Below, one piece after another: positions 1 through 4,966 of a stretch of DNA of 9,136 nucleotides (positions are counted from its first letter, which is position 1; every line of letters starts with the position of its first letter). Made by a program: the position numbers and the translations under genes. The DNA comes from JBBDIM01 sp040880405 (GTDB lineage: Bacteria; Planctomycetota; Planctomycetia; Pirellulales; Pirellulaceae). Under the pieces are notes generated by a model, which had not been told where the DNA came from, did no database searches, and worked only from the letters and a program-made list of their open reading frames with translations. The stretch covers positions 1-9,136 of the forward strand of contig JBBDIM010000006.1 of assembly GCA_040880405.1 (NCBI GenBank), given 5' to 3'.

Positions 1-68
1 GCGTCGATCAAACCGATGCGACGGTCCAGGAGATCGCCAATATTTTGCTTCATCAAAGGAACCGGTAA
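1..68 (+). CDS. gmk: Probable guanylate kinase, C-terminal end only
   Basis: This is the 3' end of a gene that begins outside the window. The frame starting at base 3 gives 21 codons and a TAA at 66-68. The visible residues (ATVQEIANILLHQ near the end) fit the final helix of guanylate kinase, which converts GMP to GDP. The stronger argument is context: gmk commonly lies directly upstream of rpoZ in bacteria. The stop codon directly abuts the rpoZ start (TAAATG), and the rpoZ ribosome-binding site lies inside this reading frame, so the two are probably translationally coupled. With so few residues the identity is a reasoned guess; that it is a real coding end is much more certain. Confidence 0.55.
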   Translation, partial: VDQTDATVQEIANILLHQRNR

Positions 69-335
69 ATGCTGGAAGAACTGAAAGAAGAATCGATCAT
101 CAAAAAAGTGGGTGGTCGTTTCAAGTTGTCCACTTTGATCCAGAAGCGTTTGGTTGCCCTGAATGCCGGCAGCCGCCCGTTGGTTGACCTGCAGACCGAC
201 AACAAAATGGAGATCGTCCTGGAAGAAATCAAACAGGACAAAATCTACCTCGACTCCACCAGCCAAGTCACCACCGACGCCGACAGCGACATGATGGTGC
301 GGTCGTTCGACGCGATCATGGGCGACGAGTTATGA
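69..335 (+). CDS. rpoZ: DNA-directed RNA polymerase omega subunit
   Basis: This 88-residue protein has the usual size for omega, the small subunit that helps assemble and stabilise RNA polymerase by gripping beta prime. The N-terminal half shows the family pattern: a short helix (LEELKEESIIKKVGG), then the core segment FKLSTLIQKRLVALNAGSRP at residues 18-37, matching the omega motif of a variable helix, 'R...L..GA.P' and a following acidic stretch. Residues 45-60 (NKMEIVLEEIKQDKI) resemble the conserved 'K....A..EI..G.I' region. The ATG at 69 has an AAAGGA Shine-Dalgarno at 55-60 with 8-nt spacing, the clearest ribosome-binding site in the operon. Its stop overlaps the start of coaC by 4 bases (ATGA at 332-335). 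In alpha- and gammaproteobacteria omega also influences ppGpp response; nothing here shows whether that applies. Confidence 0.85.
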   Translation: MLEELKEESIIKKVGGRFKLSTLIQKRLVALNAGSRPLVDLQTDNKMEIVLEEIKQDKIYLDSTSQVTTDADSDMMVRSFDAIMGDEL

Positions 336-892
336 GCTTGGCTCGCGTGGTTGTCGGAATCACCGGAGGCGGGGCCGCCTAAAAAGCGGCCACGCTGGTC
401 AGCATGCTGGCCAAGGGGGATTACGAAGTCACTGTGGTGATGACCGAGTCGGCGACCAAGTTTGTCGGGACCGCTACCCTCATGGCCCTCTCCGGCCGGC
501 CGGTGGTGACCGGCATGTTCGATCCGGCGTTTCCGCTGGGCCCCCATATCGAAGTGGCTCGCGGGGCGGATATCCTCTGCATCGCCCCGGCCACGGCCGA
601 CTTCATGGGTAAGGCGGCCCATGGTCTGGCGGACGATCTGCTGAGCACCTTGTACCTCGCCTGCACCAAACCGGTGATCATGGCCCCGGCCATGAACCGC
701 GAGATGTGGGCCAAGCCGGTGGTTCAGCGGAATGTCGAGATCTTGAAGCAGGATGGCGTGCAAATGGTCGGCCCCGGCGAGGGTTGGCTCAGTTGCCGCG
801 ATGTCGGGACCGGACGGATGTCCGAGCCAGAAGAGATTTTCCATGGGATCTCTACCACGCTGGCCGATGCGGGATCGGGGGGCGTTGCCTGA
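332..892 (+). CDS. coaC: Phosphopantothenoylcysteine decarboxylase (CoaC), interrupted by an in-frame TAA at codon 17
   Basis: CoaC is an FMN-dependent enzyme that decarboxylates 4'-phosphopantothenoylcysteine to 4'-phosphopantetheine in coenzyme A synthesis. Reading from the ATG at 332 gives MSLARVVVGITGGGAA, then TAA (380-382), then KAATLVSML; the family has Tyr at that exact place (G-G-I-A-A-Y-K-A). The full frame would be 186 codons, normal for a stand-alone HFCD flavoprotein. The remainder is intact: His72 (PHIEVARGAD), the APATADFMGKAAHGLADDLL block at 85-104, the PAMN motif at 119-122 followed by M125-W126, and Cys155 in GWLSCRDVG. The longest uninterrupted frame begins at ATG 404, but this lacks the FMN-binding loop and has no Shine-Dalgarno. 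The ATG at 332 overlaps the rpoZ stop and coaB follows 3 bp later, which fits an intact operon gene. I infer a sequencing error or a very recent nonsense mutation rather than a decayed gene. Confidence 0.85.
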
Positions 893-895
893 GCG

Positions 896-1540
896 ATGGC
901 TCATATCCTGATCACCTCCGGCCCCACGCGGCAGTTTATCGATCCGGTCCGCTACCTGACCAACGCCTCAAGCGGCCTGATGGGGTCGTCTTTGGCAGAG
1001 GCAGCCTTAGCACTGGGGCATCAGGTGACCATCATCTCTGGGCCGGTCCACTTGGAATATCCCGCTGCGGCGGAAGTCGTACCGGTTGTCACCACCGACG
1101 AAATGCTGGCCGCCACCTCTGAACGCTTCCCCCATTGCGATGGCCTCATCGGCGTCGCCGCCCCTTGCGATTACCGCCCGGAAGTGGTTCGCGACCAAAA
1201 AATCTCCAAAACCGGCGGGCCGCTGCTGCTGCAGTTGGTCGAAACACCGGATGTCGTCGCAACGATGGGTGCCCGCAAGACCCGGCAGTGGGTAGTTGGT
1301 TTCGCCCTGGAGACCGAAGACCAGCGATTCAGGGCCCTGGCGAAGCTGGAACGCAAGAGCTGCGACCTGATGGTCTTAAACGGCCCCGCCGCGATGAACA
1401 GCGCCGCCAACGCCATCGAGATTTTAGCGCCCGACGGCAGCGTCGTCGCGAGTCATGAAGGGGATAAACGAATGCTGGCCGAGCGGATCATGGCGATCGT
1501 TCAATCGCGGCTGATTGAGCCGCAAGCGGCGAGGATTTAA
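896..1540 (+). CDS. coaB: Phosphopantothenate-cysteine ligase (CoaB), stand-alone
   Basis: CoaB joins cysteine to 4'-phosphopantothenate using a nucleotide triphosphate, the step just before CoaC. In most bacteria it is the C-terminal half of a CoaBC fusion; here it is a separate 214-residue protein. Motifs in order: the nucleotide-binding start HILITSGPTRQFIDPVRYLTN (3-23) followed by ASSGLMG, matching the family's 'T.GGT.E.ID.VR.I.N.SSG.MG'; AAPCDYRP (about 88-95), equivalent to AAVADYRP; a KISKTGG segment with the expected lysine near 102-105; VVGFALETED (about 139-148), equivalent to GFAAET; and DLMVLNGPAAMNSAANAIEIL near the end, the 'D.IV.N' and 'N...I' region. The ATG at 896 is three bases past the coaC stop and has only a weak G-rich upstream region, so translation probably depends on coupling to coaC. 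A prematurely terminated coaC could therefore also lower CoaB. Confidence 0.88.
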   Translation: MAHILITSGPTRQFIDPVRYLTNASSGLMGSSLAEAALALGHQVTIISGPVHLEYPAAAEVVPVVTTDEMLAATSERFPHCDGLIGVAAPCDYRPEVVRDQKISKTGGPLLLQLVETPDVVATMGARKTRQWVVGFALETEDQRFRALAKLERKSCDLMVLNGPAAMNSAANAIEILAPDGSVVASHEGDKRMLAERIMAIVQSRLIEPQAARI

Positions 1541-1685
1541 ACGATCTGCCGATCAACACATACCGGGCAGGTCGCGCTTCTCCGCTTCCCAATGTGAGCG
1601 GAATTGCGCGAACACTCTGGTTTCTTGCTGCTTTTGCTCCCGACCCACGTTATTTCTACTGACATCGGTTGCCTGCACCAACATA

Positions 1686-1698
1686 GGGCCAAAGGCCC
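1686..1698. repeat. Short perfect hairpin (GGGCC AAA GGCCC)
   Basis: A 5-bp perfect G/C stem closes a three-A loop. It is followed by a pyrimidine-rich segment and lies at the left edge of a cluster of hairpins, which suggests it is one module of a composite intergenic repeat. There is no T-run, so a terminator role is weakly supported. Confidence 0.55.
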
Positions 1699-1744
1699 GA
1701 TTTCATACCAGCCTAGGACGCAGTGCTAGATTCCTAACTAATCT

Positions 1745-1832
1745 AATCGTGAGGGCTGTAAGTCCGGCATCATTTGCTGGCTCGATTCGCGTGGAACCCA
1801 GCAGTGGGGCCGGGCCTACAGCCCTCACGATT
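1745..1832. repeat. Imperfect inverted repeat with 24-bp arms
   Basis: Arms at 1745-1768 and 1809-1832 are reverse complements at 22 of 24 positions. A second 6-bp stem inside the loop (TGCTGG 1775-1780 with CCAGCA 1798-1803) lets the 88-bp unit fold into an extended cruciform. Because it is nearly palindromic, both strands translate to similar peptides (IVRAV...ALTI), which explains the opposed open frames here. It looks like a dispersed non-coding repeat or a small non-autonomous element; copy number cannot be judged from this window. Confidence 0.7.
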
Positions 1833-1847
1833 CTATTGGGATCTGGA

Positions 1848-1866
1848 CATGGGGCGATGCCCCATG
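1848..1866. repeat. Perfect 8-bp hairpin (CATGGGGC GAT GCCCCATG)
   Basis: A perfect 8-bp stem with a three-base loop starts 15 bases after the larger inverted repeat. A partial echo of its sequence (TATGGGGCC) follows at 1871-1879, and a second short stem (CGCC TTC GGCG) lies at 1881-1891. It is probably part of the same composite repeat. Confidence 0.6.
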
Positions 1867-1916
1867 CTGGTATGGGGCCACGCCTTCGGCGTTCGATTTT
1901 TCGGTGGTGTTCATTG

Positions 1917-1952
1917 TCCGCAGGGTGTTCGTCGTTCGCAGGGTGTTGGTCA
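1917..1952. repeat. Two-copy 18-bp tandem repeat
   Basis: Two adjacent 18-base units share the core CGCAGGGTGTT (1919-1929 and 1937-1947). The remaining positions differ slightly, and a more degenerate unit may precede them. On the minus strand this reads as a six-residue repeat (roughly N/D-D/E-Q/E-H-P-A), but no gene is supported. Confidence 0.55.
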
Positions 1953-2119
1953 TTTTCCGGACGCCATAACCCGCCGTTCGACACGCGATCACGCGGGACA
2001 GCTAGTCCGTTTCGAAAAAATCACGGCCACGATGTTTCTGTGCTAAATGCTGTATGTACCGACTCCAATTTGCCGTTTTGCCGTCCATTCCTGAGTCAAG
2101 TTAGGTTTAAACCGGCAAC

Positions 2120-2518
2120 TCACGTGTCCTGGGAATCCAACCGCAAATGCTCCGGAATACGCCGTGGTTTGCCGGTCGGGTCAACGCAGCCCAGCAAAGT
2201 CCGCCCTTCTGCTAAAAGCGTCTCATCCCGAAACACCTGGTAATGGTGCTCGATCCGCGCTCCCTTGGCTTTGGTTACCTTGGCGATGACGCGTAGCAGG
2301 TCGTCGAAGTTGGCTCCTTGGTAATATTTGCACTCCACTTCCGAGACCACCAGAAACAGCCCTTCCTCTTCCATCCGGCGGTAACTGTACCCGGCCGCCC
2401 TCAGCATTTCGGTCCGCGCGATTTCGAAGTAGGTGATGTAATTGGCGTGATGAATCCTGGTTTGGGCGTCGGTTTCCTGATACCGGGTCCGGACTTCGGT
2501 TTCAAAAACGGTGAGCAT
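2120..2518 (-). CDS. Acyl-CoA thioesterase, YbgC/4HBT hotdog family
   Basis: The 132-residue product has the length and pattern of the YbgC-type 4-hydroxybenzoyl-CoA thioesterase family, which hydrolyse acyl-CoA thioesters in the cytoplasm. The signature is at 12-31: RYQETDAQTRIHHANYITYF, with catalytic Asp17 and the His-His-Ala-Asn-Tyr block, followed by EIARTEMLRAAG and SYRRMEEEG. The second half (CKYYQGANFDDLLRV, then LLAEGRTLLGCVD and GKPRRIP) matches the family's later strands and end. The frame stays open to a GTG at 2608 and an ATG at 2605, but the extra 30 residues are low in complexity and outside the domain. I place the start at 2518, where AGAGAGGA (2524-2531, minus strand) sits 5 bases upstream. 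It is convergent with coaB and divergent from the ACT gene, so it is its own unit. The substrate cannot be read from the sequence. Confidence 0.88.
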   Translation of the reverse strand: MLTVFETEVRTRYQETDAQTRIHHANYITYFEIARTEMLRAAGYSYRRMEEEGLFLVVSEVECKYYQGANFDDLLRVIAKVTKAKGARIEHHYQVFRDETLLAEGRTLLGCVDPTGKPRRIPEHLRLDSQDT

Positions 2519-2523
2519 GGGCG

Positions 2524-2531
2524 TCCTCTCT
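2524..2531 (-). promoter_or_regulatory. Ribosome-binding site that fixes the thioesterase start
   Basis: On the minus strand AGAGAGGA ends five bases before the ATG at 2518. No comparable site precedes the upstream GTG (2608) or ATG (2605), so this is the main reason for choosing the shorter protein. Confidence 0.6.
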
Positions 2532-2785
2532 GGTTTTTCGGAAGGGACTGTTTGCGCTGGGTATTTGTTTGCCTCCGACTTCGCCGGAGTTCCCCGTGTG
2601 AGCATCACATTTGTAGGTAAATTTTAGGGGCAGCGGATCAATCACCTCATGATTCCCCCCTTTGCGTCTTGGTGCCTTCGCGAGAGCTTTTCCCGCTATC
2701 AAGATCTCGCGGAAAGCCGAGGTCGGCCGATGATCGATTGCGTGATCTTGTGGAAGCTCTTTGAGAACTTCACAGTTTGACGGGA

Positions 2786-2847
2786 TTGAAACGCCAAGTC
2801 GCAGAGCGCAGAGCGCAGAGCAGTCCCCCTGCGTCTCTGCGTTTCAA
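2786..2847. repeat. Inverted repeat enclosing a CGCAGAG triplet array
   Basis: Arms at 2786-2804 and 2829-2847 are reverse complements at 16 of 19 positions; the outer nine bases (TTGAAACGC / GCGTTTCAA) match perfectly. Between and overlapping them, the heptamer CGCAGAG occurs three times end to end (2800-2806, 2807-2813, 2814-2820). Its complement CTCTGCG sits at 2835-2841, so several pairing registers are possible. Confidence 0.65.
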
Positions 2848-2996
2848 ATGCTTTAAATTCGACCGGTAGACTCCGGACGGCGGGGTTAAACCCCGCCGCT
2901 CGTTATGCCAACCCCGAGCGGCAGGGTTTAACCCTGCCGACGTCTTCCCTGGTTTTGTCTCTGCGATCTCCTCGCCTTCGCGTTTCAAATGCTTTA
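2839..2996. repeat. 17-bp direct repeat flanking the double palindrome
   Basis: GCGTTTCAAATGCTTTA occurs at 2839-2855 and again, identically, at 2980-2996. TCTCTGCG precedes each copy (2834-2841 and 2958-2965), at different distances. The two copies bracket the paired palindromes at 2878-2939, as direct repeats bracket an inserted element, though the spacing argues for repeat modules rather than a simple target-site duplication. Confidence 0.6.
2878..2939. repeat. Pair of perfect 21-bp palindromes in inverted arrangement
   Basis: Positions 2878-2898 and 2919-2939 are each perfect palindromes of 10+1+10 bases (CGGCGGGGTT and CGGCAGGGTT half-sites). The two are also inverted copies of each other: 2878-2902 pairs with 2915-2939 at 23 of 25 positions across a 12-base loop. 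The two differing positions change together (G-C in the left copy, A-T in the right), so each short palindrome stays perfect. Two short hairpins or one long hairpin are therefore possible. The function is unknown. Confidence 0.75.
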
Positions 2997-3034
2997 CATC
3001 CAACTTGGCTGGACCGTGCAAAGTTCTAAAAACA

Positions 3035-3171
3035 ACCACGAATCACACGAATGTCACGAATAGGAGAGAGGATTCAGGGGATGTCGATCGCTCAATCAAC
3101 CCGTTCAATTTGAAGCCACCAAAACGGCATTTCCGCCGCTTGCGATTCGTGTCATTCGTGTGATTCGTGGT
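3035..3171. repeat. 137-bp element with 27-bp terminal inverted repeats
   Basis: Ends at 3035-3061 and 3145-3171 are reverse complements at 26 of 27 positions. Each arm is itself built from three roughly 9-bp steps of ATTCGTG (or its complement CACGAAT). The 83-bp centre is non-coding and has no obvious structure. The size and TIRs suggest a MITE-like or REP-like non-autonomous element; I see no clear target-site duplication at the edges. Confidence 0.7.
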
Positions 3172-3294
3172 AAAAAAAGTCCCTCAAGTTGACACTGCCC
3201 TGGAGAGCAAAAACTCAATACCCCTGCATCAGACCAAATTTCCCACCTACATTCGAGACGCTCACACGAGTTCCCCCAAGCGGGCAGATGGACG

Positions 3295-3323
3295 TTGACC
3301 GAAGATTATGCGCAATTTATAGT
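3295..3323 (+). promoter_or_regulatory. Sigma-70-like promoter for the ACT-domain gene
   Basis: TTGACC (3295-3300) and TATAGT (3318-3323) each match the consensus at five of six bases and are separated by exactly 17 bases. Transcription would begin near 3330, leaving a leader of about 60 bases before the ATG at 3390. This is the best promoter I find in the window. Confidence 0.6.
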
Positions 3324-3389
3324 TAGCGAGACAGCACACGATATTTCCGTCCGACAATTCCACGTTCCCCGAAGGGAGTTTGCCCGACT

Positions 3390-3881
3390 ATGAGTACAGG
3401 AGGAGCCTCCGGTACCGGATTCAGCACCATGCGGGGCAGAGATTATCCGTCCCTGCGGCAATTCACGGTCTTTTTAGAGAACCGGGTCGGCCAACTGCTG
3501 GAGATCGTGCGTCGGTTTGAAGGGAGCAACGTTCGGATCGTCGCGTTCTCGATTAACGACGCCCACGAGTGCTGTTTTGTTCGATTTCTGCTGAGCGACC
3601 CCGAAGGGGGCCGTGAAATTCTGGAACGCGCCGGATTGGCCCTGATCGAGACCGATTTGATCGGGATCGAGCTTCCGGACGAATCGCAGCCTTTGCTGAA
3701 GGTTTGCACTGCGCTGCTTCAGGTCGAGGTCAACATTGTGCAGGCCTATCCGCTGCTCAGTACCCCACGTGGCCGTCCGGCGGTCGCCTTAATGGTGGAC
3801 AATACGGAAATGGCGATGGAGACGCTCTTGTCTCGTGGTTTCCGCGTCCTGACCGAGGATGATTTGAAGTCGAACTTTTAA
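3390..3881 (+). CDS. Tandem ACT-domain protein, probable small-molecule-binding regulator
   Basis: The 163-residue protein consists of two ACT-like units and nothing else. Unit one spans about 21-94: RQFTVFLENRVGQLLEIVRR is the classic first strand, Gly-containing turn and helix (the 'N.PG.L..I' region), then NVRIVAFSI and the strand ECCFVRFLLSD. Unit two spans about 101-160: LLKVCTALLQVEVNIVQAYPLL, RPAVALMVDN and a helix, ending RGFRVLTEDDL. ACT pairs usually bind an amino acid or similar ligand at the domain interface; stand-alone forms often act with amino acid biosynthetic enzymes. No enzyme domain is attached and no such gene is next door, so the ligand and partner are unknown. ATG 3390 is preceded by GAAGGGAG (3371-3378) at a long spacing of about 11 bases. 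An internal ATG at 3429, directly before the domain, has no properly placed ribosome-binding site. Confidence 0.82.
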   Translation: MSTGGASGTGFSTMRGRDYPSLRQFTVFLENRVGQLLEIVRRFEGSNVRIVAFSINDAHECCFVRFLLSDPEGGREILERAGLALIETDLIGIELPDESQPLLKVCTALLQVEVNIVQAYPLLSTPRGRPAVALMVDNTEMAMETLLSRGFRVLTEDDLKSNF

Positions 3882-3888
3882 CCGGCCT

Positions 3889-3911
3889 CCGCCTGCCGCT
3901 CCGCAGGGCGG
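3889..3911. repeat. GC-rich stem-loop after the ACT gene
   Basis: CCGCCTGC (3889-3896) pairs with GCAGGGCGG (3903-3911) with a single bulged base and a six-base loop, starting eight bases past the ACT stop. There is no T-run after it, so it could slow or end transcription only weakly, or protect the mRNA end. Confidence 0.4.
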
Positions 3912-3938
3912 TGGGTGTCATAATCGGAATAGCCGTTT

Positions 3939-3987
3939 CCAAAGGTCCCACTGTGGGCCTTCCGCTATGAAACCGCGTGGCCTTTGG
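3939..3987. repeat. Nested stem-loops upstream of the ABC exporter genes
   Basis: CCAAAGG (3939-3945) can pair with CCTTTGG (3981-3987). Alternatively AAGGTCCCA (3942-3950) pairs with TGGGCCTT (3954-3961) with one bulge. The two folds share bases and exclude each other, so this could be either an intergenic repeat or a leader switch ahead of the ABC genes; nothing shows it is transcribed with them. The rest of 3988-4156 shows no clear promoter. Confidence 0.35.
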
Positions 3988-4156
3988 ACTGATTGCCATG
4001 GCGGAGTGAGACATTAAGTCGCACAATTAAGAACCCCTAGCATTACCTCGCTCACAGGCCCGACGGCCTCGTGTCAAGCGTTCCTTGTTGAGTTAAGTTA
4101 GGCGCACCAAAAAATCGTCATCCGCAACCGCTTTGCCCCGCGACTTACGAGTCGGC

Positions 4157-4915
4157 ATGATCCACGTTCGTGAACTGGTAAAATCGTACGAGGACGTCCG
4201 GCTTGGCCAGTTTATCGCGGTCGATCGTGTCAGTTTCTACGCGATGCCAGGCCAGATCTTCGGCCTGCTCGGACCCAACGGGGCTGGGAAGACCACCGTG
4301 CTGCGGATTTTGAGCACCGTGCTCGAGCCAACCTCCGGGACGGTTCAGGTAGCCGGGCACGATGTCGTGACGCAGCCCGCCATGGTACGGCATCAAATCG
4401 GTTTTATGTCCGCCAACACCGCGGTGTACGACCGGATGACCGCGTGGGAAATGGTCCAGTTCTTCGGCCGGTTGTACGGCATGGAAGAGTCTCGCCTGAA
4501 GCCGCGGATGGACGAGCTGTTTAGCCGCCTCAAGATGGACGATATTCGCGATGTTTTGGGGGCGAAGATGTCTACCGGGATGAAGCAAAAGGTCTCCATC
4601 GCGCGGACCTTGATTCATGATCCCCCGGTCTTGATCTTCGATGAGCCGACCCTGGGGCTCGATGTGTTCGTGGCTCGGGCCTTATTGCAGATCATCAGCG
4701 AATTGCGCGACCAAGGGAAGTGCATCATCTTTTCCTCGCACATCATGCGGGAAGTGGAGAAGTTGTGCGATCAGGTCGCGATCATGCACAAAGGAAAAAT
4801 TTTAGCCTCCGGCAGCCTGGAGGAGCTGAAAGCTCAGTTTCAGCAGGGCGACCTGGAAGAGATATTCTTTCATTTGATCGGTGATCCGGAACCGGAGTCC
4901 CAACCGACCGAGTAG
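4157..4915 (+). CDS. ABC transporter ATP-binding protein, NatA-like (ABC-2 exporter)
   Basis: This 252-residue ATPase should bind and hydrolyse ATP on the cytoplasmic face to drive the permease encoded next. Motifs: Walker A GPNGAGKTT (39-47); signature MSTGMKQKVSIAR (138-150), in the divergent form typical of NatA-type exporters rather than LSGGQ; Walker B VLIFDEPTLGLD (158-169) with catalytic Glu163; D-loop at 166-169; and switch His195 in FSSHIM. The Q-loop position reads IGFMSANTAVYDRMTAWE (81-98) and lacks the usual Gln, as is common in this subfamily. The C-terminal 30 residues are acidic and Pro-rich. The ATG at 4157 starts directly at the domain (MIHVRELVKSY). An in-frame TTG at 4133 would add eight residues but has no better ribosome-binding site. 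The permease gene starts 51 bases after the stop, so the two form an operon. The cargo is unknown. Confidence 0.9.
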   Translation: MIHVRELVKSYEDVRLGQFIAVDRVSFYAMPGQIFGLLGPNGAGKTTVLRILSTVLEPTSGTVQVAGHDVVTQPAMVRHQIGFMSANTAVYDRMTAWEMVQFFGRLYGMEESRLKPRMDELFSRLKMDDIRDVLGAKMSTGMKQKVSIARTLIHDPPVLIFDEPTLGLDVFVARALLQIISELRDQGKCIIFSSHIMREVEKLCDQVAIMHKGKILASGSLEELKAQFQQGDLEEIFFHLIGDPEPESQPTE

Positions 4916-4966
4916 CCAATCCCCGACACGCTTCGCACTCACAAAAATTACGCATATCGACACGCC

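Larger units (their letters stand above)
1541..2119. other. Gene-free gap between convergent coaB and thioesterase genes
   Basis: No convincing gene lies here. Both long open frames across it (one per strand) translate the palindromic repeats described separately, and they show no family motifs and no ribosome-binding site. The stretch is mostly short inverted repeats from about 1686 to 1950. No classical hairpin plus T-run terminator follows coaB. The last 170 bases (1950-2119) show no structure I can name. Confidence 0.6.
2519..3389. other. 871-bp gene-free, repeat-dense gap
   Basis: The gap lies between the divergent thioesterase and ACT genes. I find no supported gene; the one notable open frame (minus strand, 2770-3039) runs through palindromes and has no family signature. 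Contents from the left: a small stem (CTCCG 2573-2577 with CGGAG 2585-2589); a segment at 2659-2682 of the 'TTTGCGTCTT...CCTTCGCG' kind often seen in intergenic DNA, with a 7-bp stem CGCGAGA 2679-2685 / TCTCGCG 2705-2711; then the repeats listed separately at 2786-2847, 2878-2939, 2839-2996 and 3035-3171. From 3172 to 3294 nothing stands out. The ACT promoter follows. Confidence 0.65.

Noticed and set aside
380..385. A-run indel (frameshift) as the cause of the coaC stop
   Set aside because: Both sides of the TAA are in the same frame with conserved residues, so only a substitution explains it.
404..892. CoaC starting at ATG 404 as the genuine full gene
   Set aside because: It would lack the FMN-binding loop GITGGGAA-K, has no Shine-Dalgarno and breaks the ATGA overlap with rpoZ; kept only as a re-initiation possibility.
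245..904. Minus-strand open frame of 219 codons opposite coaC
   Set aside because: It is the mirror of a GC-rich coding region; the plus strand carries clear CoaC motifs and this frame has none.
1515..2243. Plus-strand open frame of 242 codons
   Set aside because: It overlaps the end of coaB and the end of the thioesterase gene and translates palindromic repeats; there are no family motifs and no ribosome-binding site.
2519..2608. 30-residue N-terminal extension of the thioesterase (GTG 2608 or ATG 2605)
   Set aside because: The extension lies outside the hotdog domain, is low in complexity and lacks a ribosome-binding site, whereas ATG 2518 has AGAGAGGA five bases upstream.
2800..2820. CGCAGAG triplet and the 17-bp repeats as a CRISPR array
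   Set aside because: The heptamers are contiguous without spacers, the 17-bp repeat has only two copies, and no cas gene is present.
2770..3039. Minus-strand open frame of 89 codons in the repeat-rich gap
   Set aside because: It is composed almost wholly of repeat arms and palindromes, with no ribosome-binding site and no recognisable domain.
4133..4156. TTG start for the ABC ATPase
   Set aside because: It adds eight residues before the natural domain start and has no ribosome-binding site; ATG 4157 is preferred, though its own site is weak too.
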